Shown: one piece after another, positions 12,694 through 22,431 of the stretch
How positions within the stretch are numbered: the first letter of the stretch is position 1
How the letters are laid out: every line of letters starts with the position of its first letter
Assembly (NCBI GenBank): GCA_009830035.1
Contig: SZZY01000012.1
Coordinates: forward strand, 59,145-123,144
Direction: 5' to 3'
Length of the DNA stretch: 64,000 nt
Origin: Pantoea sp. Eser
GTDB lineage: Bacteria > Pseudomonadota > Gammaproteobacteria > Enterobacterales > Enterobacteriaceae
Position numbers and translations under genes: made by a program
Notes under the pieces: generated by a model
The model's database searches: none
Told to the model about the DNA's origin: nothing
What the model saw: the letters and a program-made list of their open reading frames with translations, nothing else

Positions 12694-12722
12694 AGTATAC
12701 GCCGCTCAGCCCAAGTGCTCAA
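12694..12722 (-). promoter_or_regulatory. predicted sigma-70 promoter of rpmB-rpmG
   Basis: On the minus strand a TTGAGC -35 box (12717-12722) and a TATACT -10 box (12694-12699) are separated by exactly 17 bases, about 145 bases upstream of rpmB. The geometry and strength fit a ribosomal protein promoter. The long leader between it and rpmB could have a regulatory role, but I see no clear structure. Confidence 0.7.
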
Positions 12723-12790
12723 GTCCCGAACAGATAAAGATCCCGAATGATCGGGTAAAAAGCCGCCACCTGGCGCGAATTTTTGCTGCG

Positions 12791-13328
12791 TTAAAGCCAG
12801 TTTCGCTCAGCAAACGAGACATATTCGCCATGACCTAATCACCAGATGATCGAGCAAACGGATGTCGAGCAACTGGCAGGCTTCGCTGACTTTTCGCGTC
12901 ACATCGCGGTCAGCCCGGCTCGGTTCCGCCATACCGGAAGGGTGGTTATGCGCCAGAATCAGTGCGGCCGCATTAACCTTCAGCGCCTCCCGTACGATCT
13001 CGCGCGGATGGACCTCTACGCTGTTAATGGAACCTGAAAACATCTTTTGCGCCGCCAGCACGCGGTGCTGATTATCAAGAAACAGCACCATAAAGATCTC
13101 ACGCTCCAGACGGGCTAACAGACTTTGCAGGTAATGGCGCGTGACCTGGGGATTTTCCATCGCACTTTCGCGGGCCAGCTGGCTGGCAAAAAAGCGCTGC
13201 GCCAGCGCCATCACGTTTTGCCCCGGCGTGCCGGTGCGCAGAAACAGGGCCAGCAGCTCGACGTCACTAAGCACCTACGCGCCCTGCTGTTTTAGCTTCT
13301 CCCGCGGTGCCATACTTTTCATCTGCAT
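12791..13328 (-). pseudogene. radC: radC (JAB/MPN domain protein) pseudogene
   Basis: RadC-family JAB-domain protein, about 222 residues when intact. Here at least three lesions are visible. An in-frame TAG at 13275-13277 follows the N-terminal MAPREKLKQQGA. An internal deletion joins VMALAQRFF straight to [13 protein letters not shown] and removes most of the helix-hairpin-helix middle region, probably by recombination between similar RFF-coding segments. A one-base insertion after DHLVI shifts the frame, so the C-terminal [13 protein letters not shown] is read only in another frame, ending at 12791. The metal-binding HNHPSG motif is still present. The gene is non-functional as encoded. Confidence 0.92.
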
Positions 13329-13502
13329 TCTCCCTGTGGCGAACGTCAGGGTGACCCATCTGGCGGAACGCCACCATCAGCAACGTGACTTTTTACGAGA
13401 TGGCTCGCAAACGCAGGCAGTGAAAAGGCGCGCCACGGCTTTTGTGATAAAATTCGTGCATTCGCCGCGGCAGGCGGCAGACAGCTTAGTGAGGCCAACA
13501 TC

Positions 13503-14723
13503 ATGATGGGATTAGCCGGTAAAAAAATTCTTCTTGGCGTGAGTGGCGGGATTGCCGCCTACAAAGCACCTGAGCTGGTGCGGCGCCTGCGCGATCGTGG
13601 CGCCGATGTCCGTGTAATGATGACGGACGGGGCTAAAGCTTTTATTACGCCGCTCAGCCTGCAGGCGGTTTCCGGCTACCCGGTCTTTAACGATCTGCTC
13701 GACCCGGCGGCAGAAGCGGCAATAGGGCATATTGAACTGGCTAAATGGGCTGATTTAATTGTGCTGGCCCCGGCAACCGCCGACCTGATTGCCCGCATTA
13801 CCGCCGGCATGGCCAACGATCTGGTGACCACCGCCGTACTGGCCACCGCATCGCCGGTCGCGGTGGTGCCGGCGATGAATCAGCAGATGTACCGCGCGGC
13901 AGTGACCCAGCAAAATCTGCAGGCGCTGCAACAGCGCGGCATCCTGATTTGGGGCCCTGACAGCGGCAGCCAGGCCTGTGGCGACGTCGGGCCGGGCCGG
14001 ATACTCGATCCGCTGGCGATTGTCGACCATGCGGTACAGTGGGCCACTCCCGTCAACGATCTGCAACATCTCAATATTATGATTACCGCCGGCCCCACCC
14101 GCGAGGCACTGGATCCGGTGCGCTACATCACTAATCACAGCTCCGGCAAGATGGGCTTTGCTATCGCGGCCGCAGCGGCCCGACGCGGTGCCAACGTTAC
14201 GCTGGTCAGCGGGCCGGTGACGCTACCTGCGCCTGCGGGGGCAAAACGGGTCGATGTCATCAGTGCGCTGGAGATGCAGGCGGCGGTGATGGGCGAGATA
14301 GACAAACAACATATTTTCATTGCAAGCGCAGCCGTGGCAGACTACCGGGCAGCCGACATTGCGGCCGAAAAAATCAAGAAACAGGGCGGCGATGATAACG
14401 TCACGCTGCAACTGATAAAGAATCCCGATATTGTTGCCGGCGTCGCCGCGTTACAGGAACACCGGCCTTTCGTGGTTGGATTTGCTGCTGAAACCCAGAA
14501 TGTGGAAGAATACGCCCGGCAAAAAAGGGTGCGCAAGAATCTGAACCTGATCTGCGCTAACGACGTTGCTAAAGCCGGACAAGGGTTCAATAGCGACACC
14601 AATGCTCTTCACCTTTTTTGGCAGGATGGAGAAAAACGCTTACCGCTCAGCGATAAGTCTCTCCTTGGTCAACAATTATTAGACGAGATTGTCAGCCGTT
14701 ATGATGAAAAAAATAGACGTTAA
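13503..14723 (+). CDS. coaBC: bifunctional phosphopantothenoylcysteine decarboxylase/synthetase CoaBC
   Basis: CoaBC (Dfp) joins cysteine to phosphopantothenate and decarboxylates the product in coenzyme A synthesis. The 406-residue protein has the N-terminal flavin-dependent CoaC domain ([18 protein letters not shown], catalytic His in [10 protein letters not shown], the PAMNQQMY loop, then [12 protein letters not shown]). Its C-terminal CoaB domain contains [25 protein letters not shown]. Two adjacent ATGs are possible starts (13503 or 13506); GAGG lies eight bases before the first. It overlaps the dut start, and with dut forms the usual coaBC-dut pair. Confidence 0.97.
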   Translation: MMGLAGKKILLGVSGGIAAYKAPELVRRLRDRGADVRVMMTDGAKAFITPLSLQAVSGYPVFNDLLDPAAEAAIGHIELAKWADLIVLAPATADLIARITAGMANDLVTTAVLATASPVAVVPAMNQQMYRAAVTQQNLQALQQRGILIWGPDSGSQACGDVGPGRILDPLAIVDHAVQWATPVNDLQHLNIMITAGPTREALDPVRYITNHSSGKMGFAIAAAAARRGANVTLVSGPVTLPAPAGAKRVDVISALEMQAAVMGEIDKQHIFIASAAVADYRAADIAAEKIKKQGGDDNVTLQLIKNPDIVAGVAALQEHRPFVVGFAAETQNVEEYARQKRVRKNLNLICANDVAKAGQGFNSDTNALHLFWQDGEKRLPLSDKSLLGQQLLDEIVSRYDEKNRR

Positions 14724-15159
14724 AATCCTTGATGCGCGCGTCGGCAAAGAATTTCCACTGCCGACCTACGCCACCTCGGGTTCCGCTGGGTTAGATTTAC
14801 GCGCCTGCATCGACGATTTTCTCGACATCGCGCCAGGCACCACCACGCTGGTTCCGACCGGCCTGGCGATTCACATTGCCGATCCTGATCTGGCTGCGGT
14901 CATCCTGCCGCGCTCGGGCCTCGGCCATAAACACGGCATCGTGCTGGGTAATCTGGTGGGACTGATCGACTCGGACTATCAGGGACAGTTGATGGTCTCA
15001 GTATGGAACCGCGGTCAGGAAAGCTTCTCGCTGCAGCCGGGCGACCGCATGGCACAGCTGGTTTTTGTCCCGGTGGTGCAGGCCGAGTTTAATCTGGTAG
15101 AAGACTTCGACGCCAGCTTGCGCGGCGAAGGCGGCTTCGGTCACTCAGGCCGTCAATAA
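14701..15159 (+). CDS. dut: dUTP diphosphatase Dut
   Basis: Dut hydrolyses dUTP to dUMP, keeping uracil out of DNA and feeding dTMP synthesis. From the ATG at 14701 the product is 152 residues. It contains the five trimeric dUTPase motifs, including [41 protein letters not shown] and the C-terminal [11 protein letters not shown] phosphate-binding tail. An upstream in-frame ATG at 14689 is less likely because it lies deeper in coaBC. Intact and essential in most relatives. Confidence 0.97.
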   Translation: MMKKIDVKILDARVGKEFPLPTYATSGSAGLDLRACIDDFLDIAPGTTTLVPTGLAIHIADPDLAAVILPRSGLGHKHGIVLGNLVGLIDSDYQGQLMVSVWNRGQESFSLQPGDRMAQLVFVPVVQAEFNLVEDFDASLRGEGGFGHSGRQ

Positions 15160-15277
15160 CCAACGCTACCGACTTTCACTTACGCCAATTACGTTTTCTC
15201 ATCGCCATGAGACGTGTGCTTGTGGTAGATGCGTAGGTGTTGCCTGTTTAAGGTGAATTTCAGGGGTCTTTAAGGTC

Positions 15278-15858
15278 ATGGCAGAAAAAAAGTCGCGAAG
15301 CGAAATCGTCGCGAAGAGATTTTGCAGGCGCTGGCGCAAATGCTGGAGTCGGGTGATGGCAGTCAACGGATTACCACTGCCAAACTGGCAGCCACGGTCG
15401 GCGTGTCAGAAGCGGCGCTCTATCGTCACTTCCCCAGTAAGACACGGATGTTCGACAGCCTGATTGAGTTTATCGAAGACAGTCTGATTACCCGCATTAA
15501 TCTGATCCTGAAAGATGAGAAAGAGACCATGACGCGCCTGCGTCTGATCGTGCAATTGATTCTGGGATTTGGTGAGCGTAATCCGGGGCTGACGCGTATT
15601 CTGACCGGCCATGCGCTGATGTTCGAGCAGGATCGCCTGCAGGGGCGCATAAATCAACTGTTTGATCGGATTGAAGTGCAGCTGCGCCAGGTGATGCGTG
15701 AGCGCAAAATGCGTGAAGGTGAAGGCTTTCAGTCTGACGAGACGCTGCTGGCGTTTTGTGAAGGTTTACTGTCGCGTTATGTCCGCTCAGAGTTTCGCTT
15801 TAGTCCGACCGCAGACTTTGAGGCTCGCTGGCCGCTGATTGCTGCCCAGCTGGTATAA
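15278..15858 (+). pseudogene. slmA: nucleoid occlusion factor SlmA, frameshifted near the N-terminus
   Basis: SlmA is a TetR-type DNA-binding protein that blocks FtsZ assembly over the nucleoid. The main frame (from about 15322) contains the HTH ([21 protein letters not shown]) and most of the ligand-type domain. The proper start at 15278 (ATG GCA GAA then a run of seven A) is out of frame by one base: eight A would restore MAEKK followed by [14 protein letters not shown]. So either the A-run has lost a base, translation uses slippage, or it is a sequence error. A second change is a five-residue in-frame loss (SQILA) at TLLA/FCEG, probably deletion between two CTGGCG copies. Function is uncertain. 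Confidence 0.85.
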
Positions 15859-15861
15859 AAG

Positions 15862-15888
15862 GAAGGCGGGCATCACGCCCGCCTTCTG
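15862..15888. terminator. bidirectional terminator between slmA and pyrE
   Basis: A strong hairpin (arms GAAGGCGGGC and GCCCGCCTTC, loop ATCAC) sits between the convergent slmA and pyrE stops, with short A/T flanks on both sides. It probably ends both transcripts. Confidence 0.85.
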
Positions 15889-15889
15889 T

Positions 15890-16531
15890 TTAAATGCCGT
15901 AGGCTTTTTGATACGCCCGCACCTGGGCTAAATGATCCGCCATCTCGGGCTTCTCTTCCAGCCACACAATCAGGTCAGACAGCGTGATGATTGCAGTCAC
16001 AGTGCAACCATAATCACGTTCCACTTCCTGAATCGCCGACATGTCACCGCGTCCGCGCTCCTGGCGATCAAGCGAAACCAACACGCCAGCCAGCGTCGCG
16101 TTGTGCGCGCCGATAATATCCATCGACTCACGAATCGCGGTGCCCGCGGTGATCACATCATCCACCAGCATCACTTTGCCCTGCAGGGGACTGCCAACCA
16201 GTAATCCGCCTTCACCGTGATCTTTGGCCTCTTTACGGTTAAAGCAGTAAGGCACATCGCGGTCGTGATGATCGGCCAGCGCGACCGCCGTGGTGGTCGC
16301 AATCGGAATACCTTTGTAGGCCGGGCCGAACAGCAGATCGAAATCGACGCCGCCATCCACCAGTGCCTGCGCGTAGAAGCGTCCCAGCAGCGCTAAATCC
16401 CGTCCACTGTTAAACAGACCGGCGTTAAAGAAGTAGGGGCTTTTACGCCCGGACTTTAAAGTGAACTCACCGAACTTCAGCACCTGCTTGTTCAGGGCGA
16501 ATTCAATAAACTGACGCTGCCAGGCTTTCAT
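15890..16531 (-). CDS. pyrE: orotate phosphoribosyltransferase PyrE
   Basis: PyrE converts orotate and PRPP to orotidine 5'-monophosphate in de novo pyrimidine synthesis. The 213-residue protein is full length. It shows the PRPP-binding motif [17 protein letters not shown] and the flexible-loop region [14 protein letters not shown]. It follows rph on the same strand with an attenuator-like hairpin between them. Confidence 0.98.
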   Translation of the reverse strand: MKAWQRQFIEFALNKQVLKFGEFTLKSGRKSPYFFNAGLFNSGRDLALLGRFYAQALVDGGVDFDLLFGPAYKGIPIATTTAVALADHHDRDVPYCFNRKEAKDHGEGGLLVGSPLQGKVMLVDDVITAGTAIRESMDIIGAHNATLAGVLVSLDRQERGRGDMSAIQEVERDYGCTVTAIITLSDLIVWLEEKPEMADHLAQVRAYQKAYGI

Positions 16532-16544
16532 TTCTCACTCCTCA

Positions 16545-16575
16545 AATAAAGAAAAGGCGACTCTGTGGTCGCCTG
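16545..16575 (-). promoter_or_regulatory. pyrE attenuator in the rph-pyrE leader
   Basis: On the minus strand, a hairpin (arms AGGCGAC and GTCGCCT) followed by a T-rich tract (TTTTCTTT) lies between the rph stop and the pyrE start. In E. coli the equivalent hairpin is a UTP-sensitive attenuator: when UTP is low, ribosomes translating rph keep up with polymerase and prevent termination. The same arrangement here suggests the same control, which requires translation to reach the end of rph. Confidence 0.8.
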
Positions 16576-16580
16576 TTACA

Positions 16581-17291
16581 TCAATTTTCCAGGGCTGCTT
16601 TCTGCGCCTGAATTAATTCTTCAATTCCGCCGCGTGCCAGCGCCAGTAGCGTCAGCAGCTCTTCATGGCTGAACGGCTCGCCTTCGGCAGTGCCCTGTAC
16701 CTCGGTCATGCGGCCATCTTCCATCATCACCACGTTCATGTCGGTCTCTGCGGCGGAATCTTCAACGTATTCCAGATCGCACAGAGCTTCGCCCTTAACG
16801 ATGCCGACCGAAATGGCCGCCACCATCCCTTTCATCGGGTTAGCTTTCAGCTTGCCGCTGGCGACCAGCTTGTTCAGCGCATCGGCCAGCGCCACGCAGG
16901 CACCGGTAATAGAGGCGGTACGAGTGCCACCATCGGCCTGGATCACGTCGCAGTCGAGCGTAATGGTAAATTCACCCAGCGCTTTCAAATCCACCGCGGC
17001 GCGCAACGAACGAGCGATCAGGCGCTGAATCTCCAGCGTACGTCCACTCTGCTTGCCCTTTGCGGCTTCACGCGCCATGCGGCTATGGGTCGAACGCGGT
17101 AGCATGCCATACTCGGCGGTAACCCAGCCCTGGCCTTTAAGGAAACGCGGAACCCCTTCGTCTACGGAGGCAGTGCAGAGCACTTTGGTTTCACCGAATT
17201 CCACCAGAACGGAACCCTCTGCGTGTTTGGTGTAATTGCGGGTCAATGTGACTGGACGCACCTGTTGTGCGCTACGGCCTGCTGGACGCAT
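16581..17291 (-). CDS. rph: ribonuclease PH
   Basis: RNase PH is a phosphorolytic 3'-5' exoribonuclease that trims tRNA 3' ends. From the ATG at 17291 (MRPAGRS) the product has 236 residues; the frame extends 12 codons upstream but MRPAGR is the family start. Conserved parts include [28 protein letters not shown] and [20 protein letters not shown]. Compared with the typical FLKGQGQGW, this protein reads FLKGQGW, a two-residue loss consistent with slippage in a six-base tandem repeat. Whether activity survives is unknown. Its translation likely matters for pyrE attenuation. Confidence 0.93.
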   Translation of the reverse strand: MRPAGRSAQQVRPVTLTRNYTKHAEGSVLVEFGETKVLCTASVDEGVPRFLKGQGWVTAEYGMLPRSTHSRMAREAAKGKQSGRTLEIQRLIARSLRAAVDLKALGEFTITLDCDVIQADGGTRTASITGACVALADALNKLVASGKLKANPMKGMVAAISVGIVKGEALCDLEYVEDSAAETDMNVVMMEDGRMTEVQGTAEGEPFSHEELLTLLALARGGIEELIQAQKAALEN

Positions 17292-17439
17292 GGGTAATCT
17301 CCGGCTTGCTAATGATTGGCTGCGCATTATACGGACTTCCTTGCCCGCTGTCTCTCGCGCTGGTCCGCCGCATCATCAGATGAAATTCCCGGCCGACTGT
17401 GGCTAAATGCGCGTTCCTTTCTCTCTGATTAAATAAATT

Positions 17440-18628
17440 ATGGCCGCCATTCTTCATTTCCTGCTGGCGCTGGGGGTTATTTTCGCCCTTGCGCTGCTGG
17501 TCAGTCATGACCGTAAACAGATTCGCCTGCGCTGTATCGTTCAGCTGATTGTGGCAGAAGCCGCACTCGGCTGGTTCTTTCTTCATTCGGCCAGTGGCCT
17601 GGCGCTGGTCGAATCGGTGGCGGGCTTCTTTGAAACCCTGCTCGGCTTTGCTGTGCAGGGCACAGAATTCGTCTTTGGCGGGATGAGCAAACAGGGGCTG
17701 GCATTTATTTTCCTCGGCGTCCTCTGCCCGATTGTGTTTATTTCGGCCTTAATCGGCATATTGCAGCACTGGCGTATTCTGCCGCTGCTGATTCGGTTGG
17801 TCGGGACCCTGCTGTCGAAAATTAACGGCATGGGTAAGCTGGAGTCCTTTTACGCCGTCAGCACGCTGATCCTCGGCCAGTCGGAAAACTTCATCGCGTA
17901 TAAAGGTATTCTGGGCGATATTCCGCCGCGCCGGCTTTACACCATGGCGGCGACTGCAATGTCCACCGTCTCGCTGTCGATTGTTGGCGCGTACATGTCG
18001 ATGATCGAAGCCAAATATATGGTCGCGGCGCTGCTGCTTAATATGTTCAGCACCTTCATTATCCTGTCGATCATTAACCCGATGAAAAAGCCAGGATCAG
18101 CAGCCCATCGCCCTGGATAAGCTGCATGAAGATCAAAGCTTCTTTGAGATGCTGGGCGAATACATTCTGGCTGGCTTTAAAGTGGCGATGATAATTCTGG
18201 CAATGCTGATCGGTTTTATTGCGCTGATCGCGGCCGTGAATGCGCTGTTTGCCGCCGTGTTCGGCTACAGCTTCCAGCAGCTGCTCGGCTATCTGTTTTA
18301 TCCGTTTGCCTAGCTGATTGGCATTCCGACTGCCGATGCGCTGCAGGCGGCCAGCATTATGGCGACCAAACCGGTAGCGAATAAGTTTGTGGCGATGATT
18401 GAGCTGCAAAAAGTCGCGTCAGGCATGAGCGCACGCGGACTGGGTATTCTGTCGGTGTTTCTGGTCTCGTTCGCTAACTTCGCCTCTATCGGCATTGTAG
18501 CGGGCGCGATTAAGGGACTGAACGAGCAGCAGGGCAACGTCGTTTCACGTTTTGGCTGGAAGCTGGTGTACGGCTCGACGCTGGTGAGCCTGCTGTCAGC
18601 TGCCTTTGCCGTTCTGTTTATCCGATAG
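17440..18628 (+). pseudogene. nupC: NupC-type nucleoside/H+ symporter pseudogene
   Basis: A concentrative nucleoside transporter very similar to enterobacterial NupC. The N-terminal half is intact: [32 protein letters not shown], the [20 protein letters not shown] motif and the [19 protein letters not shown] segment. A one-base insertion near 18092 shifts the frame and the first frame stops at 18120. The continuation ([18 protein letters not shown]) is then cut by a TAG at 18311-18313, where Trp is expected. The last part ends [15 protein letters not shown]. In addition, the CNT signature NEFVAM reads NKFVAM (Glu to Lys). With three independent changes the gene is dead. Confidence 0.93.
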
Positions 18629-19086
18629 TCAACGGCGGCCATCCTGCCGCCATTTCTCGTCTCAGACCCAACGCAGACGGGTGCATCAACCCGCATCACC
18701 GACTCCTGACCAAAGCGCTTTTTATACAGGGTGCGTAACGCTTCTATATTCGCGTTAGCCGCCAAATCAAAGCCGTGGATCAGCATCAGCGCTTTGCTGT
18801 TTTCACGCGCCAGCTGGCCATTGTCGCCCAGCCATTGCCCTTTAGCGTCATACACCGACAACCCGGCCCTAAAGCGCGGTGTCACCTCGTTATCCACGAA
18901 ATTCATCCATTCGAGTGAACTCACTGTCCCCCCCTGTGGCTTGCTCAGACCAAACCATAGCGTGGTCTGCATCATGACGTCACCGCCAGCGCAAATCGGC
19001 TGGGGTTTGGTTGCCGGTGAAGGTGGCGCCTGACAACCCGCCAGCAACAGAGCCAGAGCAACGGCAACAGCAATAACGCGAAACAT
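18310..19086 (-). CDS. DUF3574-like lipoprotein with read-through C-terminus
   Basis: A predicted lipoprotein: residues 1-18 form a signal peptide ending in the lipobox LLAGC (Cys18). Residues 40-138 ([20 protein letters not shown] through [18 protein letters not shown]) resemble the DUF3574 family, whose function is unknown. Family members normally end just after this point, at about 140 residues. Here the frame continues for more than 100 residues into sequence that is antisense to nupC, so the stop codon appears to be lost or bypassed by an indel near 18665. A hairpin (GGCGGC and GCCGCC arms) at about 18634-18652 probably still ends transcription. The real protein is likely the first 140 residues or so. 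Confidence 0.7.
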   Translation of the reverse strand: MFRVIAVAVALALLLAGCQAPPSPATKPQPICAGGDVMMQTTLWFGLSKPQGGTVSSLEWMNFVDNEVTPRFRAGLSVYDAKGQWLGDNGQLARENSKALMLIHGFDLAANANIEALRTLYKKRFGQESVMRVDAPVCVGSETRNGGRMAAVDYRINRTAKAADSRLTSVEPYTSFQPKRETTLPCCSFSPLIAPATMPIEAKLANETRNTDRIPSPRALMPDATFCSSIIATNLFATGLVAIMLAACSASAVGMPIS

Positions 19087-19243
19087 AGATCGGCATCCTC
19101 ACATAGTCGGCCAGCCATCATCATAAGTGCCTGTGGTACAGAGCGGAAATGATTCGTTATTTCCCCCTGAGACGCTTATGCCTGTTATGCCGTGGCTGCC
19201 CTCGCTATACTTCCCCTCATCTTTCCAAAAATGAGTACCGCTT

Positions 19244-20107
19244 ATGATCCGCAGTATGACCGCTTATGCCCTCCGCGAAGCTAAAGGCGAATGGGGCAGC
19301 GCCGCCTGGGAGCTGCGTTCCGTGAACCAACGTTATCTGGAAACCTATATCCGTCTGCCGGAGCAGTTCCGCGGTCTGGAGCCGGTGATCCGCGAGCGCA
19401 TTCGCCAGCGTCTGACGCGCGGCAAGATTGAGTGCAACCTGCGTTATGATGCCGACCCCAGCGCGCAGGGCGAACTGACGCTGAACGAAGCGCTGGCGAA
19501 ACAGCTGGTGCAGGCCGCTAACTGGGTGAAGATGCAAAGCGATGAAGGCGCGATTAATCCGCTGGATATTCTGCGCTGGCCGGGCGTGATGTCTGCTCAG
19601 GAGCAGGACCTGGACGTGATCAATCAGCAGTTATTGCAGGCGCTTGACGCCGCGCTGGATGATTTCATTGCGGCACGCGAAAGCGAAGGGACTGCACTGA
19701 AAGCGATGATTGAGCAGCGTCTGGAAGGTGTATCACAGGAAGTCAGCAAAGTCCGCGCGCAGATACCTGAAGTGATCAAATGGCAGCGTGAACGCCTGGT
19801 CGCCAAGCTGGAAGATGCCGAAGTGCAGCTGGAAAATAATCGTCTGGAGCAGGAACTGGTGATGATGGCGCAGCGTGTTGATGTCTCCGAAGAGCTGGAT
19901 CGACTGGATGCTCACGTTAAAGAAACCTATAACATTCTGAAGAAGAAAGAGGCGGGTGGCCGTCGTCTGGACTTCATGATGCAGGAGTTTAATCGCGAGT
20001 CGAATACGCTGGCATCGAAGTCGATCAATGCAGAAATCACCACCTCCGCGATTGAGCTGAAGGTGTTGATTGAGCAGATGCGCGAACAGATTCAGAACAT
20101 TGAGTAA
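19244..20107 (+). CDS. yicC: YicC family endoribonuclease
   Basis: A 287-residue YicC/YloC-family protein, full length and intact. It has the family start MIRSMTAYALREAKGEWGSA and the C-terminal region GGRRLDFMMQEFNRESNTL. Members are reported as endoribonucleases involved in sRNA decay in E. coli; this is family knowledge, not visible catalysis. A strong terminator follows, and then the P4-like element begins. Confidence 0.95.
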   Translation: MIRSMTAYALREAKGEWGSAAWELRSVNQRYLETYIRLPEQFRGLEPVIRERIRQRLTRGKIECNLRYDADPSAQGELTLNEALAKQLVQAANWVKMQSDEGAINPLDILRWPGVMSAQEQDLDVINQQLLQALDAALDDFIAARESEGTALKAMIEQRLEGVSQEVSKVRAQIPEVIKWQRERLVAKLEDAEVQLENNRLEQELVMMAQRVDVSEELDRLDAHVKETYNILKKKEAGGRRLDFMMQEFNRESNTLASKSINAEITTSAIELKVLIEQMREQIQNIE

Positions 20108-20141
20108 CTTATCACCTACTTTCACATAATGTCACATTACT

Positions 20142-20170
20142 AATAAAACCCGTAACTTACGGGTTTTATT
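20142..20170 (+). terminator. terminator after yicC
   Basis: A near-perfect inverted repeat (arms of 14 bases, AATAAAACCCGTAA and its complement) 34 bases after yicC, with an A-run and T-run on either side, forms a bidirectional rho-independent terminator. It marks the left border of the accessory region and could lie near the element's integration point, but no matching direct repeat was found at the right side. Confidence 0.85.
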
Positions 20171-20274
20171 GTCTCATCAAGAATCATCACTTCTCGCAAA
20201 ACCTCCCACTTTTACTGTACCATCTAATGTACCAATTACTTTTGACCGTTATCGGTTTGGTACAAGCAGGCAGA

Positions 20275-21484
20275 ATGGGAAAGCTATCAGACATACAGAT
20301 AAAAGCCTGGCTCAAGTCTCAGGAAAGCTTTCAAGGACGATCTGACGGAAACGGATTATACCTTTGCTACCGCAAAGAGTTCTCAATATCCAAATGGCGC
20401 TTTCGCTACAGCTACGGAGGCAAAGCGCGTGCGATGTGGATTGGTTCGTATGAGGATCTGTCCTTAGCGAAAGCGCGCGAACGGGCCAGATAGCTATCGG
20501 CAAGAGTAGCTTTAGGCTATGACGTCGCCGGAGAGAAGCAGGAGCGTAAAGCCTCCACGCTTGCCAAAATCAAGAAAGAGAAGAACGCTCGTCGTGTTTC
20601 TGACCTTGCGCTTGAATACTACGAGAAGCAGATTGTTGGACGGTGGAAACACCCCGATATTCTTCGCAGGCGCATTGAAAAAGATATCAATCCTCACATA
20701 GGCAATATAAAGGTAGAAGACGTTAATACCAGGGATATTGATATGATGTTGCAGAACATTGTTCAACGGGGCGCACCAACTATAGCTAATGATGTGTTAC
20801 GTTGGATAAAGCGCATATTTAACTATGGCATAAAACGTCACTATTTGAGTGTTAACCCAGCGGCAGCCTTTGATAACAATGATGCAGGAGGTCAGGAAAA
20901 ATCCAGAGATCGTTTTCTTTCAGAAGAAGAAATTGCATTACTTTTCCGCGCAATGAAAATAGCCAAAGGGTCTAGTCGGCAGAATGAGATTACTTTTACT
21001 TCTTTGTTGCAGGAAAATGGAACTATGCTCGGCTAAATGGGAAGATTTCAATCTTGAAGAGGGTGCGTGGTATATGAAAAATACTAAAAATGGCGATAAC
21101 CTGGATATTCCTCTTCCTGACTTATCTTTGATTTGGCTGAATGAGCTAAAGCAACTTTCTTTAGGCAGTGAATGGGTCCTGCCAGCAAGAAAAATGCAGA
21201 ACAGGATGATACCTCATATCGCTGAAAGCACCCTTCCGGTTGCGCTGGCAAAGCTTAAACCGCATATGGAAGGAGTTGAAGGCTTTACTATCCACGATTT
21301 CAGACGAACTGCCAGAACGCATCTGGCCTTTTTAGGTATCGATCCAGTGGTAGCAGAGCGTTGCCTTAACCATCGCATTAAAGGCGTTGAAGGTATCTAC
21401 AATAGACATAATTACTTTAATGAAAGAAAATTAGCGCTTGATAAAATGGCTGATTTCCTGGCTGAAATAGAGGCGACATTATAA
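20275..21484 (+). pseudogene. P4-type tyrosine integrase pseudogene
   Basis: Tyrosine recombinase of the P4 integrase family. From the ATG at 20275 it reads MGKLSDIQIKAWL and SDGNGLYLCYRKEF, the typical N-terminal DUF4102-type domain. A TAG at 20491-20493 interrupts it where Glu is expected, and the same frame continues (YDVAGEKQERK, GAPTIANDVLRW). A second break, near 20995, shifts the frame within the catalytic domain. The last part shows IHDFRRTARTHL (His-x2-Arg) and the EGIYNRHNY active-site tyrosine. An upstream extension to 20227 is open but probably not used. With a nonsense codon and an indel the element cannot integrate or excise by its own enzyme. Confidence 0.92.
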
Positions 21485-22194
21485 TGCATTTTAGTTTCTC
21501 AAAGGGTAGCTCCATTGAAAGGCTAACCCACTATCCCCAAATTGAAATAAAGGAATTAGCAAGGGCATTAGCCGATGTTGATCCTAACCTCAGAAACGAT
21601 GAGTTGCAGAAAGATAAAACTCGCATCATTGGTGCTTATTGTGATTATCTTATTAGGGTTAACAGGAATTCATACGCTCTTCTTAAATCGCAAGGAAAGC
21701 AAAAGGAATTGGATCTATTTTACCCTAAATCTATCACGACTAATTGTCCTATGGAGGAAACCATCCTTTTCTCATCTTGTTTCATTCTACTTGAGAAGGA
21801 TGTAACTCCCGATGTTCTGGTAGAAAGATGCATTCAATCCTTGAGTCAAATATATAAGAAATATGGAGAAGCACTCATTTTTCAGTGTGGAGGCGAAAAA
21901 GCACTTCTAATCGCTAAAGAAAATGCTCAGGACAAGCGTGGTGCCCATAAGAAAGATGAGGAAAATCCATCTCTTCATAAGATTATGGGTTTGCTCGCGA
22001 TCAATCTTGCGATGGAAAAATCAGCCAGTGGATCGACAAAGTGGATTAACAATGCTGGTTTCCCGAGCATCGAACCTTTGCACAGATTGTTGAGCGACTA
22101 TGCGAAATCTAATGGCATAAGCCAAAAAGGGATGGGTAAATCTTCTTTTTACGACAAGTTAAGAACGTATCTTAACTCACTTTATGATGAGTAG
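21484..22194 (+). CDS. hypothetical protein translationally coupled to the integrase
   Basis: An intact 236-residue protein I do not recognise. Its ATG overlaps the integrase TAA by one base (TAATG), so it was probably translated by coupling. It has no signal peptide or membrane segment. It is largely polar and predicted mixed alpha/beta, with a basic C-terminus (KSNGISQKGMGKSSFYDKLR) that could be a DNA-binding helix. Codon use and A+T richness differ from the chromosomal genes and from the GC-rich P4-type genes to the right, so it looks like independently acquired cargo. Function unknown; a defence or regulatory role is only a guess from position. Confidence 0.75.
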   Translation: MHFSFSKGSSIERLTHYPQIEIKELARALADVDPNLRNDELQKDKTRIIGAYCDYLIRVNRNSYALLKSQGKQKELDLFYPKSITTNCPMEETILFSSCFILLEKDVTPDVLVERCIQSLSQIYKKYGEALIFQCGGEKALLIAKENAQDKRGAHKKDEENPSLHKIMGLLAINLAMEKSASGSTKWINNAGFPSIEPLHRLLSDYAKSNGISQKGMGKSSFYDKLRTYLNSLYDE

Positions 22195-22332
22195 TGACGT
22201 CTTAGCGCCTGCCCTTAAGATGCATTGACATCACGTCCGGTATCGAAATGTGCCAAACAATGCCTAGGTATTACCTTCAGTTGCCTTTGAGTTACCAATA
22301 TTGGCCATTAGTGTCGAACCTAAGAGTATATA

Positions 22333-22351
22333 AAGGGCAATGAAGGGCAAT
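22333..22351 (+). repeat. tandem AAGGGCAAT repeats
   Basis: Two copies of AAGGGCAAT (22333-22341 and 22343-22351), one base apart. A related inverted form (ATTCCCTTT) follows at 22355. They may be iteron-like protein-binding sites of the element; only two copies exist, so chance is possible. Confidence 0.45.
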
Positions 22352-22431
22352 ACAATTCCCTTTAAAATAAGTTAATTATAAATCATAAGCTTAAAAACTT
22401 TAACCTTCCCTCTCCAACAGTAATGAATCGG

